A DNA stretch of 64,000 nt, from contig DATCCY010000125.1 of NCBI GenBank assembly GCA_036510975.1, positions 1-64,000 on the forward strand. The letters run 5' to 3'. This stretch comes from Longivirga sp036510975. Lineage in GTDB: Bacteria; Actinomycetota; Actinomycetes; S36-B12; CAIYMF01. Made by a program: the position numbers and the translations under genes. Below, one piece after another: positions 44,301 to 51,107 of the stretch (the stretch's first letter is position 1; every line of letters begins with the position of its first letter). The notes beneath the pieces are model-generated. The model did not search any database and had not been told where the DNA came from. It worked only from the letters and a program-made list of their open reading frames with translations.

Positions 44301-47169
44301 ACGTCACGCCGACCTTGCCCACGGCGACCGCGGGCGTGCGCACGTTGGAGGTGTCTGACGCCGGCGGCGCCTCCTGGTCCGCGACCGGGATCGAGGTGTC
44401 GATGTTGCTCTGCGGATAGTAGGTCGCGGTTCCGCCGCCACCGGGGCTGGTCGGCGGGACGTTGGTGAGCGCGTTGTAGGACCGCACGGCGGCCGTGTTC
44501 GTGAAGACGAACCCGGCGGAGGTCGGCGACGGGATCGTCATGACGTAGGTGTAGGTGAACGACTGCCCCGGGGTGATGCCCTGCGGGGCGTTCGGGAACG
44601 CCGGGTCGGAGGTGTAGATCCACCGGATGGCACTGCGGCTGGCGTTGAGCGCGAAGGACGGCTGCTCGGGGTCGCCCGGGTTCGTGCACCGGATCACCGG
44701 CGTGGCAGGGTTGGACGCCGGGCCGGCGACGTTGCTGATGTCCGCGCACCTGATGCCGGCGGGCAGCACGTCCCACAGGTCGAAGGCGCCGGCGCCGTAG
44801 CCGTCGATGCCACCGGGCGTGCCGTTGTTCGTGAGGTCGATGCGGAAGGTGACCTTCGACCCCTCGCGCACCGGCAACCCGTCGACGTTGCTGTTGAGGC
44901 CGTTCGGGCCTGCCGCGGGGGTGTCGATCGACTGGACCCCCTTGACCACGCCGATCGGCACCGCCGGCACGATCTGGAAGTCGACGAGGTCCCGGTAGGA
45001 GCGGCCGTGGCCCGCGGAGTCCTCGGCGCGCAGCTTCATCGCGTTGCCGAGGATGTCGGGAGAGCCCACCGGTGCGGCGTCGGTGACCCTCACGGCGAAC
45101 ACCCACTCGAAGACGGCGCCGAGGTCGGGGCTGAGCCCGGATCCGCTCACCGCGCCGATGGTCCAGGTGAGCGAGTCCGCGGTCGTCGCCAGCGTCGAGG
45201 TCGCGCGCTGGTTGTTCGACGTCGCGACCGCGCTGCCCGGCACGTACTCCGTGCCCACCGGGAGGAAGTCGGTGACGACCGGGTTGCGGGTGTAGGCGGT
45301 GCTGGGGAAGTTCACCCGCAGCTTGAAGCAGACGAGGTCGCCCTTGCGGAAGCGGGTGTCCGCGGCGGGGAAGGCCGAGGGCTCGCCGTAACCCGCGCCG
45401 TCCGTACCGCAGGGCGGGTCGGTGGCCTTCGGGAACGCCGAGCGCGGCCCGATGGTCTTGTCGATCGACAGCCCGTCGGTGGTGAGGGTCGCCGACGAGG
45501 TGTCGCCGACGGTCTGCGGTCCGGTCTCGCCCGTGCCCGCGATCGGCGTGGTCGTCGCGATGAGCGACACGTTGTTGGTGAACGTGTCACCGCTCGACGT
45601 GGGGTCTCCGGCATGCGGACCAGCCGTGTAGACCTGCTGCATGCCGGCCCAGTACGTGAGCACCGCGGTGCCGTTCGCGGGGATCGTTCCGGACAGGGCG
45701 GAGAACACGACCTTGAACGTGCCGTCGGCCTGCGTCGTCACGGTCGCGGTGACGGGCTGCGCCGCTCCCCCGTTCACCGACACCGAGGGCAGCAGGACGC
45801 CCTCGCCCGTGCAGTAGGTGCCGTTGGGGGCGGCGTAGTTGACGCCCTGGGTCACGAGCGGGCACAGCCCGTTCGGCAGCACGTCAGTCACGACGACGCC
45901 TCCGGCGGAGACGTACTCGCTCGCGTCGATCGTGACGGTGTACGTCACCCGCCCGCCGGCCTGGAACGTCGACGACGACGCGGACTTCCGCATCCGCACG
46001 TCCTCGATCGTCACCGTATGGGTCGTGTCGGCGGCCGTCGCCGCGACGCCTCCCGGGACCAGGGCACCCGTGTAGGTGCCCGACGCCCGGGCGATGTTGG
46101 TGGCGCCGGTCTCGGACGCCGTCTCGCGCGTGCTCGCGCCGATGTTGTTGTCGAGGTTGGCCACCGAGCTCGCGCTGGACCCGGCGGGGAACGACGCCTC
46201 GTTCGCGCGCAGCGGGAGGCCCGCGGCGTACCTCACCGTGACGACGGCGCCGGCCACGAGCCTGCCGAGGTCCCACTGCACGCGGGTGTAGACGCCCGGC
46301 GGGTACGTCGTGGCGCCCTGCGCCGGCGGGTCGCTGACGGTGGTGACCGAGGCCGGCACGACGCACGGCGTGACCGCAGGTGTCGCCGTCAGCGACGGCG
46401 CACCCGGGTACTCCGGCCCCGCCGAGTTGTCGACGCCGCCGCAGCCGAGGAACTCGAGGCTGGCGGGCAGGTAGTCGGTGACGACGACCCCGTCGGTCGC
46501 GGACACGGTCGTGTTGCTCACGGTCAGGGTGTAGACGGTCGGGTGGCGGTGGACGCCGCGCAGCAGCTCGCCCTCGGGGCTCGGCTCGGCCTTGGTGATC
46601 TTCAGTGCCGAGACGACCGTCGGGCTCGTCGTCGCGGATGCCGTCTCCGTGTAGCTGCCGGCGCTCGGCGTACCGGTGGCGGAGAAGGACGGGACGCGGC
46701 GCGGGTCGGTGTTGGCGTAGACCGACCCGGAGTTGACGAACGTGGCGCCGACGGGCAGGACCGCGGGGTCGGTGTCGGCCGAGAACCCGAGGGCGAACGA
46801 GTCCCCCACCTGCAGGTCGGTGACGTTGGACCAGATCAGGGTCTGCACGTGAGTGGTCGGGTCGGTGATCACCTGCGGCTCGCCGGCCGAGGACGGCGTG
46901 GTCGAGCCGCCGACGTAGGTCACGCCCACCGGCAGGACGTCACGGAACGTCACGTTGTACTCGGGCGCCGACCCGGGATTCGCGGCGGTCAGGGCGTACG
47001 CCGCGGCGCCGTCGGCCAGCACCGAGGACGGACCGGACTTCGTCAGCGAGAGGCCGGCGGCGGCGTGCGCGGCGGGCAGCGGCCCGGCGACTCCGACGAG
47101 GGTCGCGACGAGTCCGACGCTGACCACGGCCGCGAGGCGGCGCACGGCGTAGCGGGGGAACACGGTCAC
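38356..47169 (-). CDS. giant secreted DUF11-repeat surface protein with LVQTG sorting signal
   Basis: 2,937 residues. The N-terminus has a signal peptide (RRLAAVVSVGLVATLVGVAG, cleavage near AHA-A). The mature chain is almost entirely DUF11-type Ig-like repeats. About ten longer, divergent units run from residue 35 to 1720 (e.g. DVRMRKSASSSTFQAGGRVT). About nine regular units of 110-135 residues follow to about 2890, each opening D-L-x-I-x-K-S-H-x-G, with a central T-V-x-N-x-G-P-S and closing D-P-V-P-x-N-N-T-D. The C-terminus has LVQTG at 2898-2902, a hydrophobic span (SLLLLALTSFMVGGVLLTTG) and RRRRPG, a cell-wall sorting signal of LPxTG/LAxTG type. No enzymatic domain. Adhesion or surface-layer function is inferred. 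The GTG at 47169 has GGAG 8 bases upstream. Confidence 0.88.
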   Translation of the reverse strand: MTVFPRYAVRRLAAVVSVGLVATLVGVAGPLPAAHAAAGLSLTKSGPSSVLADGAAAYALTAANPGSAPEYNVTFRDVLPVGVTYVGGSTTPSSAGEPQVITDPTTHVQTLIWSNVTDLQVGDSFALGFSADTDPAVLPVGATFVNSGSVYANTDPRRVPSFSATGTPSAGSYTETASATTSPTVVSALKITKAEPSPEGELLRGVHRHPTVYTLTVSNTTVSATDGVVVTDYLPASLEFLGCGGVDNSAGPEYPGAPSLTATPAVTPCVVPASVTTVSDPPAQGATTYPPGVYTRVQWDLGRLVAGAVVTVRYAAGLPLRANEASFPAGSSASSVANLDNNIGASTRETASETGATNIARASGTYTGALVPGGVAATAADTTHTVTIEDVRMRKSASSSTFQAGGRVTYTVTIDASEYVSAGGVVVTDVLPNGLCPLVTQGVNYAAPNGTYCTGEGVLLPSVSVNGGAAQPVTATVTTQADGTFKVVFSALSGTIPANGTAVLTYWAGMQQVYTAGPHAGDPTSSGDTFTNNVSLIATTTPIAGTGETGPQTVGDTSSATLTTDGLSIDKTIGPRSAFPKATDPPCGTDGAGYGEPSAFPAADTRFRKGDLVCFKLRVNFPSTAYTRNPVVTDFLPVGTEYVPGSAVATSNNQRATSTLATTADSLTWTIGAVSGSGLSPDLGAVFEWVFAVRVTDAAPVGSPDILGNAMKLRAEDSAGHGRSYRDLVDFQIVPAVPIGVVKGVQSIDTPAAGPNGLNSNVDGLPVREGSKVTFRIDLTNNGTPGGIDGYGAGAFDLWDVLPAGIRCADISNVAGPASNPATPVIRCTNPGDPEQPSFALNASRSAIRWIYTSDPAFPNAPQGITPGQSFTYTYVMTIPSPTSAGFVFTNTAAVRSYNALTNVPPTSPGGGGTATYYPQSNIDTSIPVADQEAPPASDTSNVRTPAVAVGKVGVTSVDEASNNAPNQATIGELVTYRYAVTVPAGTAVFNGALSDALPTGFVLQPSPIATVEFCPVAPTPTGPDPLPACASPGTVPGNVSLDPANGTLTIAGVFDNATASPARFLVTATVRVTSDALTTAQNAINRVNTARFTSVDSPGGAAIPAVTRTYTVNVRQPNPTILKTNNTPTFVVGGQTVTYTVSVANQNADGTVTNRPPLHDAFVVDCLPSGLTFAAYGAGPGLTPVGGTGTNGCATGTTRLVWALGDVPASTTPTTRTYTATVDLTAVGGDTYTNVATLTGSTLNDGKPSFDALDNPVERVYSRSDTSSVTVAGSGIFKTVDEPIRTIGQVATFTIVTAIPPNINFYGASVLDRVPAGFSAPSNATYSCVDTVTNLDCGTIGTPLAPAPQADGSTVYGFTVGDLLSSPNIRRETVTYTATVLDVPSNTAGTARTNSATTAWFLAPGRVPTSAGDTFDRSGATDTATVTIVEPRLSISKLVTDTTPDTGQVFRYNVLVANASGSTVSDAYNTVVVDHVPLGVVVDFIPGAGVLTGDDPVRGGGTITWPASDLAGPLNPGDAYNLAYFAHLAPSSTLTAAALVNTATVQSYESLPSGGRVYAGPSTTATVTPQFPRLLTAKAATGGAPAYIGTPYTWTVTSTNTGGAEAFAVDVSDTLPSNWVYTTGSARISINGATATAEEPTITSIFGRSFLRWTSLADLMPGQKVTVTYQATPQAGVVTTPGVGATVPHTNTANSFGLDATGATGNALGDYGDQPATASTRIDSADVRIDKAHVGTPVAGAPFTWTLTVSNAGPDTAVGPFTVTDTLEAPTTFVSAAGTGWTCTHSGADVSCTRASPTSTLAAGATFPVVNVTVLIPADVASGTTVHNAATAGARTYDPLPANNADADTALMTTAADLAITKSHTGTIIAGQDATYTIDVVNNGPSVSRGPITVVDTLPPGSTFVSSRGLGWSACQADTPTAGRITCVRAADLGPGLDAPQLVVVVSVPSSQAAQVVNTATVTGTTPDPVPGNNTDDDRATPAVSADLSIQKANIGSVVAGTNAIYRLTVDNTGPSDAASPVRITDTLPAGLTYLSSTDRTGVWTCSAVLQVVTCDLTGPLAADPDGLVSGDAIVDLVVSVASDVTGTIVNTAIVGSPTPDPNLTNNTDVDSSAFVGESDLQIVKSHSGNAVAGRPFTWTLTVTNNGPSDSPGDIVVSDALPEGTTFVSATGTGWTCGAVGRLVTCTRSATLVSAVTDPVAAVAPAISVVVDVDPSAGPAVLTNVASVDGPDVDPVPGNNVDTDRVTVDDLADVTILKQRNGPLDVAAGGTTSFTLTVTNSGPSTADALAVTDRLPAGLVPVSAAGDGWTCPTPVGQLVACTRASQLPSTVAAPFATTILIAVRVESSVADQTTLTNTALVSTSTPGDNPANNTSSDTVHVVARADLVLRKSHAAAYDRPAAGTEILYDVAVRNDGPSDAQPDITVVDTLPVGLTFVSSTGPWTCTPAAATPTGQDVTCLLDGGAALVAGTSAPALAIRASLAADLDTGLLRNSAEVSSPTTDPVPDNNTDTDPVRVTQSADLEITKTHVGSAHVGSPLGYTLSVVNHGPSLARQVSVSDALPAGLRYVSATGTGWTCAETGGTVTCALAGTLAPGATAEPITMTVTVLAAAYPSVTNTATVAAQTPDPVPANNTDADAVSVPALVDLTIAKSHAGPVQVGSRASYAIAVTNNGPTADPGPQTVVDTLPTGLRFVSGAGVGWACSAAGQAVTCVHTGAITVGASVSFALTVTVLPSAFPGVVNTATVSTPSEETDSTNNTATDPTAVQPLVELALVKKLGSYDGTTRLATWVIAVTNNGPNVSQAPIVVTDVLPAGLTYVSATGPGWSCGVNGQTVTCTHTGLVPVGSTVAFELVSRASAAGGTVIENHASLTGHVDHHPGNDSSTATFTIPNTGGLVQTGADAASLLLLALTSFMVGGVLLTTGRRRRPGSGPAS

Positions 47170-47246
47170 AGGCGGCACTCCAGGGCGGTCACGACGATGC
47201 AGTCCTGCCATACGCAGGCCGGGGCCGAGGCCCCCGCCCCGGACTC

Positions 47247-47282
47247 AGACTAGGGGCCAGCCGACCGCGCGCAAGCGCTTGC
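47247..47282 (-). promoter_or_regulatory. DUF11 gene promoter with overlapping LacI-type operator
   Basis: On the reverse strand TTGCGC (47274-47269) and TAGTCT (47252-47247) form a -35/-10 pair with a 16-base spacer. A perfect 12-base palindrome GCAAGCGCTTGC (47271-47282), with the central CG typical of LacI/GalR-family operators, overlaps the -35. The predicted start near 47240 gives a leader of about 70 nt. The rest of 47170-47396 shows no gene. Confidence 0.55.
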
Positions 47283-47396
47283 AGCCAGTCGTGAGCGATT
47301 CGGTCCCCACCTCGGGTGCCCCCATCGTCCGTTCGGCCCACGCGGTGCCGCGATGTGTCGATCCGACTGCGCAGCGCGGTCGGATCGGCGGTGACG

Positions 47397-48827
47397 CTAG
47401 GAGGCGGCCAGGACGCTGGCGCCGCGGTCGAGGGCGGCTCGGGCGTCGAGGACCGGACCCGGCGAGCCGTCGGCGATGAACGAGAACGCGAGCAGCCGAC
47501 CCTGCCGGTCGCGCACGAGCCCGGACAGCGAGTTCACCCCGGTGAGCGTGCCCGTCTTCGCGCGCGCGACGCCACGGCCGGCCGAGGTCCCCGGCGTGGC
47601 GAAGCGGTCGGCGAGGGTCCCGGTGACACCGGCGACTGGGAGGCCGGAGGTGGTCGGCCACAGCACGCCGGTGTCCTGGCCGCTCGCCGGAGCGTCGGTG
47701 GCGGCAGCCGCGAGGGTGCGCACCATCGTGAGGGCCGGCACGTGGTCGACCGCGGAGAGGCCGCTGCCGTCGGCGAGGCGGACCCCCTCGGTCGGCACGC
47801 CGAGGGAGGTCAGCACCGAGGTCGTCGCCGCGACTCCCCCGACGAAGCTGGCCGACCCGCCCGCCTTCGCACCGGCGAGGTGCGCGAGAGCCTCGGCGAG
47901 GTCGTCGTCGGACTGCGTGAGCATCCGCTCCACGAGGTCGGCCATCGTCGGGCTCTGCACGGATGCGAGCGCCACCGCGGACGCGGGCGCCGACCCGCGA
48001 CCGACCGTCCCGGTCACGGTGACGCCGGCTGCGGCGAGGCGCTGCGCGAAGTAGCGGGCCGCCGCCAGCGCGGGGTCGGCGTCGCGGGTGCGGACCGCTG
48101 CTCCGGTGCGTCCGCCGTCGACCGAGAGGGCCGACACGGGCGAGACCACGCCGCTCGCGACGTAGGACGCGGGCCAGCCCTCAGCCGTGCGCGGGCCGGT
48201 GAACAGGGTGTCGTCGGCCTTGAGGGTCACCCGGGTGAGGCCCTCGGCCTTGAGCGCCGTCGCGGTCGCCGCCGCCAGCGCCGCCATGCTCGCCGGGCGC
48301 GCCGCCTGCCCCGCGGGGAGCGACGCCGTCGACGCCGGCGCCCGCGTGAGCGTCGCGTCGCCGCCGCCCACGAGGACCACCTCAGACGGCGTGGCACCGG
48401 TGACAGCGGCGGTCGTGAGGCGCGCGTCGGCGCCGTAGGTCTGCAGGACGGTGACCGCGGTGAGGACCTTGAGGCTGCTCGCCGGCTGCTGCGGGCGGTT
48501 GTCGCCGCGCCCGACGAGGACCTTGCCGCTCGCCACGTCGAGGACGCTCACGGTGACGTCGGTGCCGAGCGCCTTGGAGCGCAGCGCCGCGCTGAGAGCG
48601 GCGTCGAGCGCGGGGTCGACGGGCGGAGCCGTGGTCTGCGGACTGACGTCGGTCGCGGGGAGGACGACCGACGGGACCCCGGGGGGAGCGGGCACGAGCC
48701 CGGTGGCGGCACGGGGGAGGGCCGCCGCCGAGCCGGCCGCCGGGCCGAGGGCGAGGGCGGCGAGGGCGAGCCCGAGCGCGCCGACGAGCGCGGTCGACGC
48801 CGACGGCCGCCCCGTTCCTCGTCCCAC
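47397..48827 (-). CDS. dacB: D-alanyl-D-alanine carboxypeptidase/endopeptidase (PBP4 type)
   Basis: 476 residues. Signal/anchor segment at about 12-38 (STALVGALGLALAALALGPA), then an S13-family peptidase. The acylation motif SxxK is SSLK at 117-120, and KTGT at 424-427 is intact. The SxN position reads S306-D307-D308, so the Asn is Asp. It trims peptidoglycan stem peptides outside the membrane. GTG 48827 has GGGAG 5 bases upstream; TAGTGT on the reverse strand near 48915 is a possible -10. The order metalloprotease-(DUF11)-dacB-ppa matches the conserved block, with the DUF11 gene inserted. Confidence 0.9.
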   Translation of the reverse strand: MGRGTGRPSASTALVGALGLALAALALGPAAGSAAALPRAATGLVPAPPGVPSVVLPATDVSPQTTAPPVDPALDAALSAALRSKALGTDVTVSVLDVASGKVLVGRGDNRPQQPASSLKVLTAVTVLQTYGADARLTTAAVTGATPSEVVLVGGGDATLTRAPASTASLPAGQAARPASMAALAAATATALKAEGLTRVTLKADDTLFTGPRTAEGWPASYVASGVVSPVSALSVDGGRTGAAVRTRDADPALAAARYFAQRLAAAGVTVTGTVGRGSAPASAVALASVQSPTMADLVERMLTQSDDDLAEALAHLAGAKAGGSASFVGGVAATTSVLTSLGVPTEGVRLADGSGLSAVDHVPALTMVRTLAAAATDAPASGQDTGVLWPTTSGLPVAGVTGTLADRFATPGTSAGRGVARAKTGTLTGVNSLSGLVRDRQGRLLAFSFIADGSPGPVLDARAALDRGASVLAAS

Positions 48828-49022
48828 CGTCGCTCCCGCTCGCTCGTCGCGCGTGACCCCGATCACCTGCGCGGCCGGTTCGTGCCACGGGCACCCGTGT
48901 CTGAGGAACACTAGGTGACCGGACGTCGTGGTCCGGTCGGCCCCCCCCGGGGCGCGCCGTGCCCTCGCGCGCCCGTGATCCTCGCCCTTCCGACCCGTGC
49001 CACCACCTCGTCAGGAGCACCC

Positions 49023-49550
49023 GTGGAGTTCGACGTCACCATCGAGATTCCCGCCGGCAGCCGCAACAAGTACGAGGTCGACCACGTCACGGGGCGGATC
49101 CGACTCGACCGGATGCTGTTCACCTCGACGCGCTACCCGCACGACTACGGCTTCATCGACGGGACGCTCGGGCAGGACGGCGACCCGCTCGATGCCCTCG
49201 TGATCCTCGACGAGCCGACGTTCCCCGGCTGCGTCATCCTCTGCCGCGCCATCGGCATGTTCCGCATGACCGACGAGGCCGGCGGCGATGACAAGGTCCT
49301 CTGCGTGCCCGTCGCCGATCCGCGGGTGGAGCACATCCGCGACATCCACCACGTGCCGGAGTTCGACCGTCTCGAGATCCAGCACTTCTTCGAGGTCTAC
49401 AAGGACCTCGAGCCGGGCAAGTCGGTCGAGGGCGCGTCGTGGGTCGGCCGCACCGAGGCCGAGGCCGAGATCGCCGCCTCCTTCGAGCGCCACGACGAGC
49501 ACGAGCGCGCGGTCGAGTCCGCGATCGAGGACGCCACGCACACCAGCTGA
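49023..49550 (+). CDS. ppa: inorganic pyrophosphatase
   Basis: 175 residues, a type I soluble pyrophosphatase. Conserved: EIPAGSRNKYEVD at the start, RYPHDYGFIDGTLGQDGDPL then DALVIL (signature with the metal-binding Asp residues), and DDKVLCVPVADPR. It removes PPi in the cytoplasm. GTG 49023 follows AGGAG by 6 bases; longer frames upstream lack support. Divergent from dacB, as in Mycobacterium (Rv3627c/Rv3628). Confidence 0.95.
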   Translation: MEFDVTIEIPAGSRNKYEVDHVTGRIRLDRMLFTSTRYPHDYGFIDGTLGQDGDPLDALVILDEPTFPGCVILCRAIGMFRMTDEAGGDDKVLCVPVADPRVEHIRDIHHVPEFDRLEIQHFFEVYKDLEPGKSVEGASWVGRTEAEAEIAASFERHDEHERAVESAIEDATHTS

Positions 49551-49577
49551 CCTGCGTGGCCGCGAGTCGCTGCCCGG

Positions 49578-50912
49578 TCAGGGGCGGGTGCCGTAGGCGA
49601 CGAGCTGGGACTGCCAGATCGTCTGGTACTTCACGACGTCGCCGGTGTGCGGCGCCTCGATCATGCGCCCGCCGCCGACGTAGAGCCCGACGTGGTGGAT
49701 CGTGGTCCAGTCGTTGGGGTCGAAGGCGAAGAACACCAGGTCGCCGGGCTGCAGCGCCGTGACCGGCACCTTCGGGTACGCCGCGAACTGCGCCTGCGAG
49801 TAAGCGATCATCGGCACGCCCGCGGAGCGGTACGCCGCCGACGTGAGGCCGCTGCAGTCGTAGTCGGCCAGTCCCCTGCCTCCCGCCACGTAGGGCTTGC
49901 CGAGCTGGGCCCGGGCGAAGGCCACGGCCGCGGCGCGCTGGGCGCCGGTGGCGGCGGGCTGTCCGTCCGGCCACAGCTGGGAACCCCCACCGCCGGTCGG
50001 CGGTCGCCCGACCAGTGCCTGCCGCTCGCGGGCGCGCCGGGCGGCGTCGGCGGCGGCGCGGGCAGCGGCGGCCGCGCGGGCAGCGGCCGCCGCACGGGCC
50101 GCAGCCGCCCGCTTCTCGGCGGCGATGCGCGCGAGCTCGGCCTGCCGTGCCCTGTCGAGCGCCGACGCGTGGCTGCGGGCGGCGGTCAGCACCGTGGCGG
50201 CAGCGGCCCGCTGCGCGGTGAGGCGGGTGACCTCGGTCTGCTGGGCCTGCTGCGCCTCGCCGACCGTCTGGGCCGCGGCCTGCACCGCCGACTCGCTCGC
50301 GGCGAGTGCGCTGGCCGCCGCCTCGGCGGACAGCCGCGCCTGCAGGGCTGCGAAGCGCAGCGCCGTGGCGTCCTGGATCTCGTGGCGTCGGCTCGCAGCC
50401 ACCTGGCCGACGGCGCTGACGCGGTCGGCGAGACCCACGACCCCGTCGCTGCGGAACACGCTGTCGAGCACCGACGCCCACTCGCCGAGCCCGCCGCTGA
50501 GGTCGGCGCCGACCTGGTAGCTGGCCGCGGCGAGCCGGTCGACGTCCCCCTGCGCCGAGGTCGCCGCGATGGCGGCGGCGTCGGCCCGGCCGCGTGCGGC
50601 CGCGAGGTCCGCGGCCGCCTGGTCGGAGGCGGCCCTCGCCGCGTCCCACGCCTCGACGAGCGCCTCGACCCGGTCGTCGAGGGCGGCGAGCCGCGCGTCG
50701 GCGTCGTCCACCTGGGCCTGGGCCGTCACCAGAGCGGCGGCCGCCGCCGCTGCGGCCGCCTTGGCCTCGCGCACCTGCGCGGCCGTCGGGGCCGGCGGCC
50801 GGGTGGGCGTCGCGGACGCCGTCGGGCCGAGCAGCACGCTCGCGAGGAGGGCGGCCAGCAGCGCCGCGCCCGTGCGGGCACGGCGGCGTACTGCTCCTCG
50901 CACGTGCGGCAC
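49578..50912 (-). CDS. secreted NlpC/P60 peptidoglycan endopeptidase with coiled-coil domain
   Basis: 444 residues. Signal peptide (RRRARTGAALLAALLASVLL), long Ala-rich coiled coil (about 45-290), an Ala/Arg tract, then an NlpC/P60 domain with the catalytic Cys in YDCSGLTSAAYR, His in IHHVGLYVGGGRMIEAPHTG and a third polar residue after it. This is RipA/RipC-like architecture: autoinhibited D,L-endopeptidases for cell separation. The GTG at 50912 is chosen because TACCGT (reverse strand, near 50957) lies downstream of the alternative ATG at 50966, so the transcript probably starts after that ATG. GGAGG precedes the GTG by 4 bases. Confidence 0.87.
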   Translation of the reverse strand: MPHVRGAVRRRARTGAALLAALLASVLLGPTASATPTRPPAPTAAQVREAKAAAAAAAAALVTAQAQVDDADARLAALDDRVEALVEAWDAARAASDQAAADLAAARGRADAAAIAATSAQGDVDRLAAASYQVGADLSGGLGEWASVLDSVFRSDGVVGLADRVSAVGQVAASRRHEIQDATALRFAALQARLSAEAAASALAASESAVQAAAQTVGEAQQAQQTEVTRLTAQRAAAATVLTAARSHASALDRARQAELARIAAEKRAAAARAAAAARAAAAARAAADAARRARERQALVGRPPTGGGGSQLWPDGQPAATGAQRAAAVAFARAQLGKPYVAGGRGLADYDCSGLTSAAYRSAGVPMIAYSQAQFAAYPKVPVTALQPGDLVFFAFDPNDWTTIHHVGLYVGGGRMIEAPHTGDVVKYQTIWQSQLVAYGTRP

Positions 50913-51107
50913 GGTGCCTCCGACGGGGAAGGATCGGACGATCGGCTCCGACGACGGTAACCCCATGAGTCACATCAACACCACCCGTCACAGCCGATTC
51001 ACCCGCTCGAGGGCGCGCACGGCCGCCATCTCCGCGCGTCTCTGACGTAGGTGCGAGGAAGTCGGCCGGGTTTCTGACACTCACGCCAGTGACGTGCCGG
51101 GCAGGGG

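Noticed and set aside
39988..44358. 1,456-codon open frame on the plus strand
   Set aside because: It is the mirror of the DUF11 gene: a high-GC repeat region leaves the antisense frame open. Composition is Arg/Gly/Val-rich without domains, and the reverse-strand protein has signal peptide, repeats and sorting signal.
50913..51107. Possible ydaO (c-di-AMP) riboswitch before the NlpC/P60 gene, suggested by GGGTGAATCGG on the reverse strand
   Set aside because: Only this short string fits. The other conserved blocks of the element were not found, and the likely -10 (TACCGT near 50957) lies downstream of it, so it would not be in the transcript.
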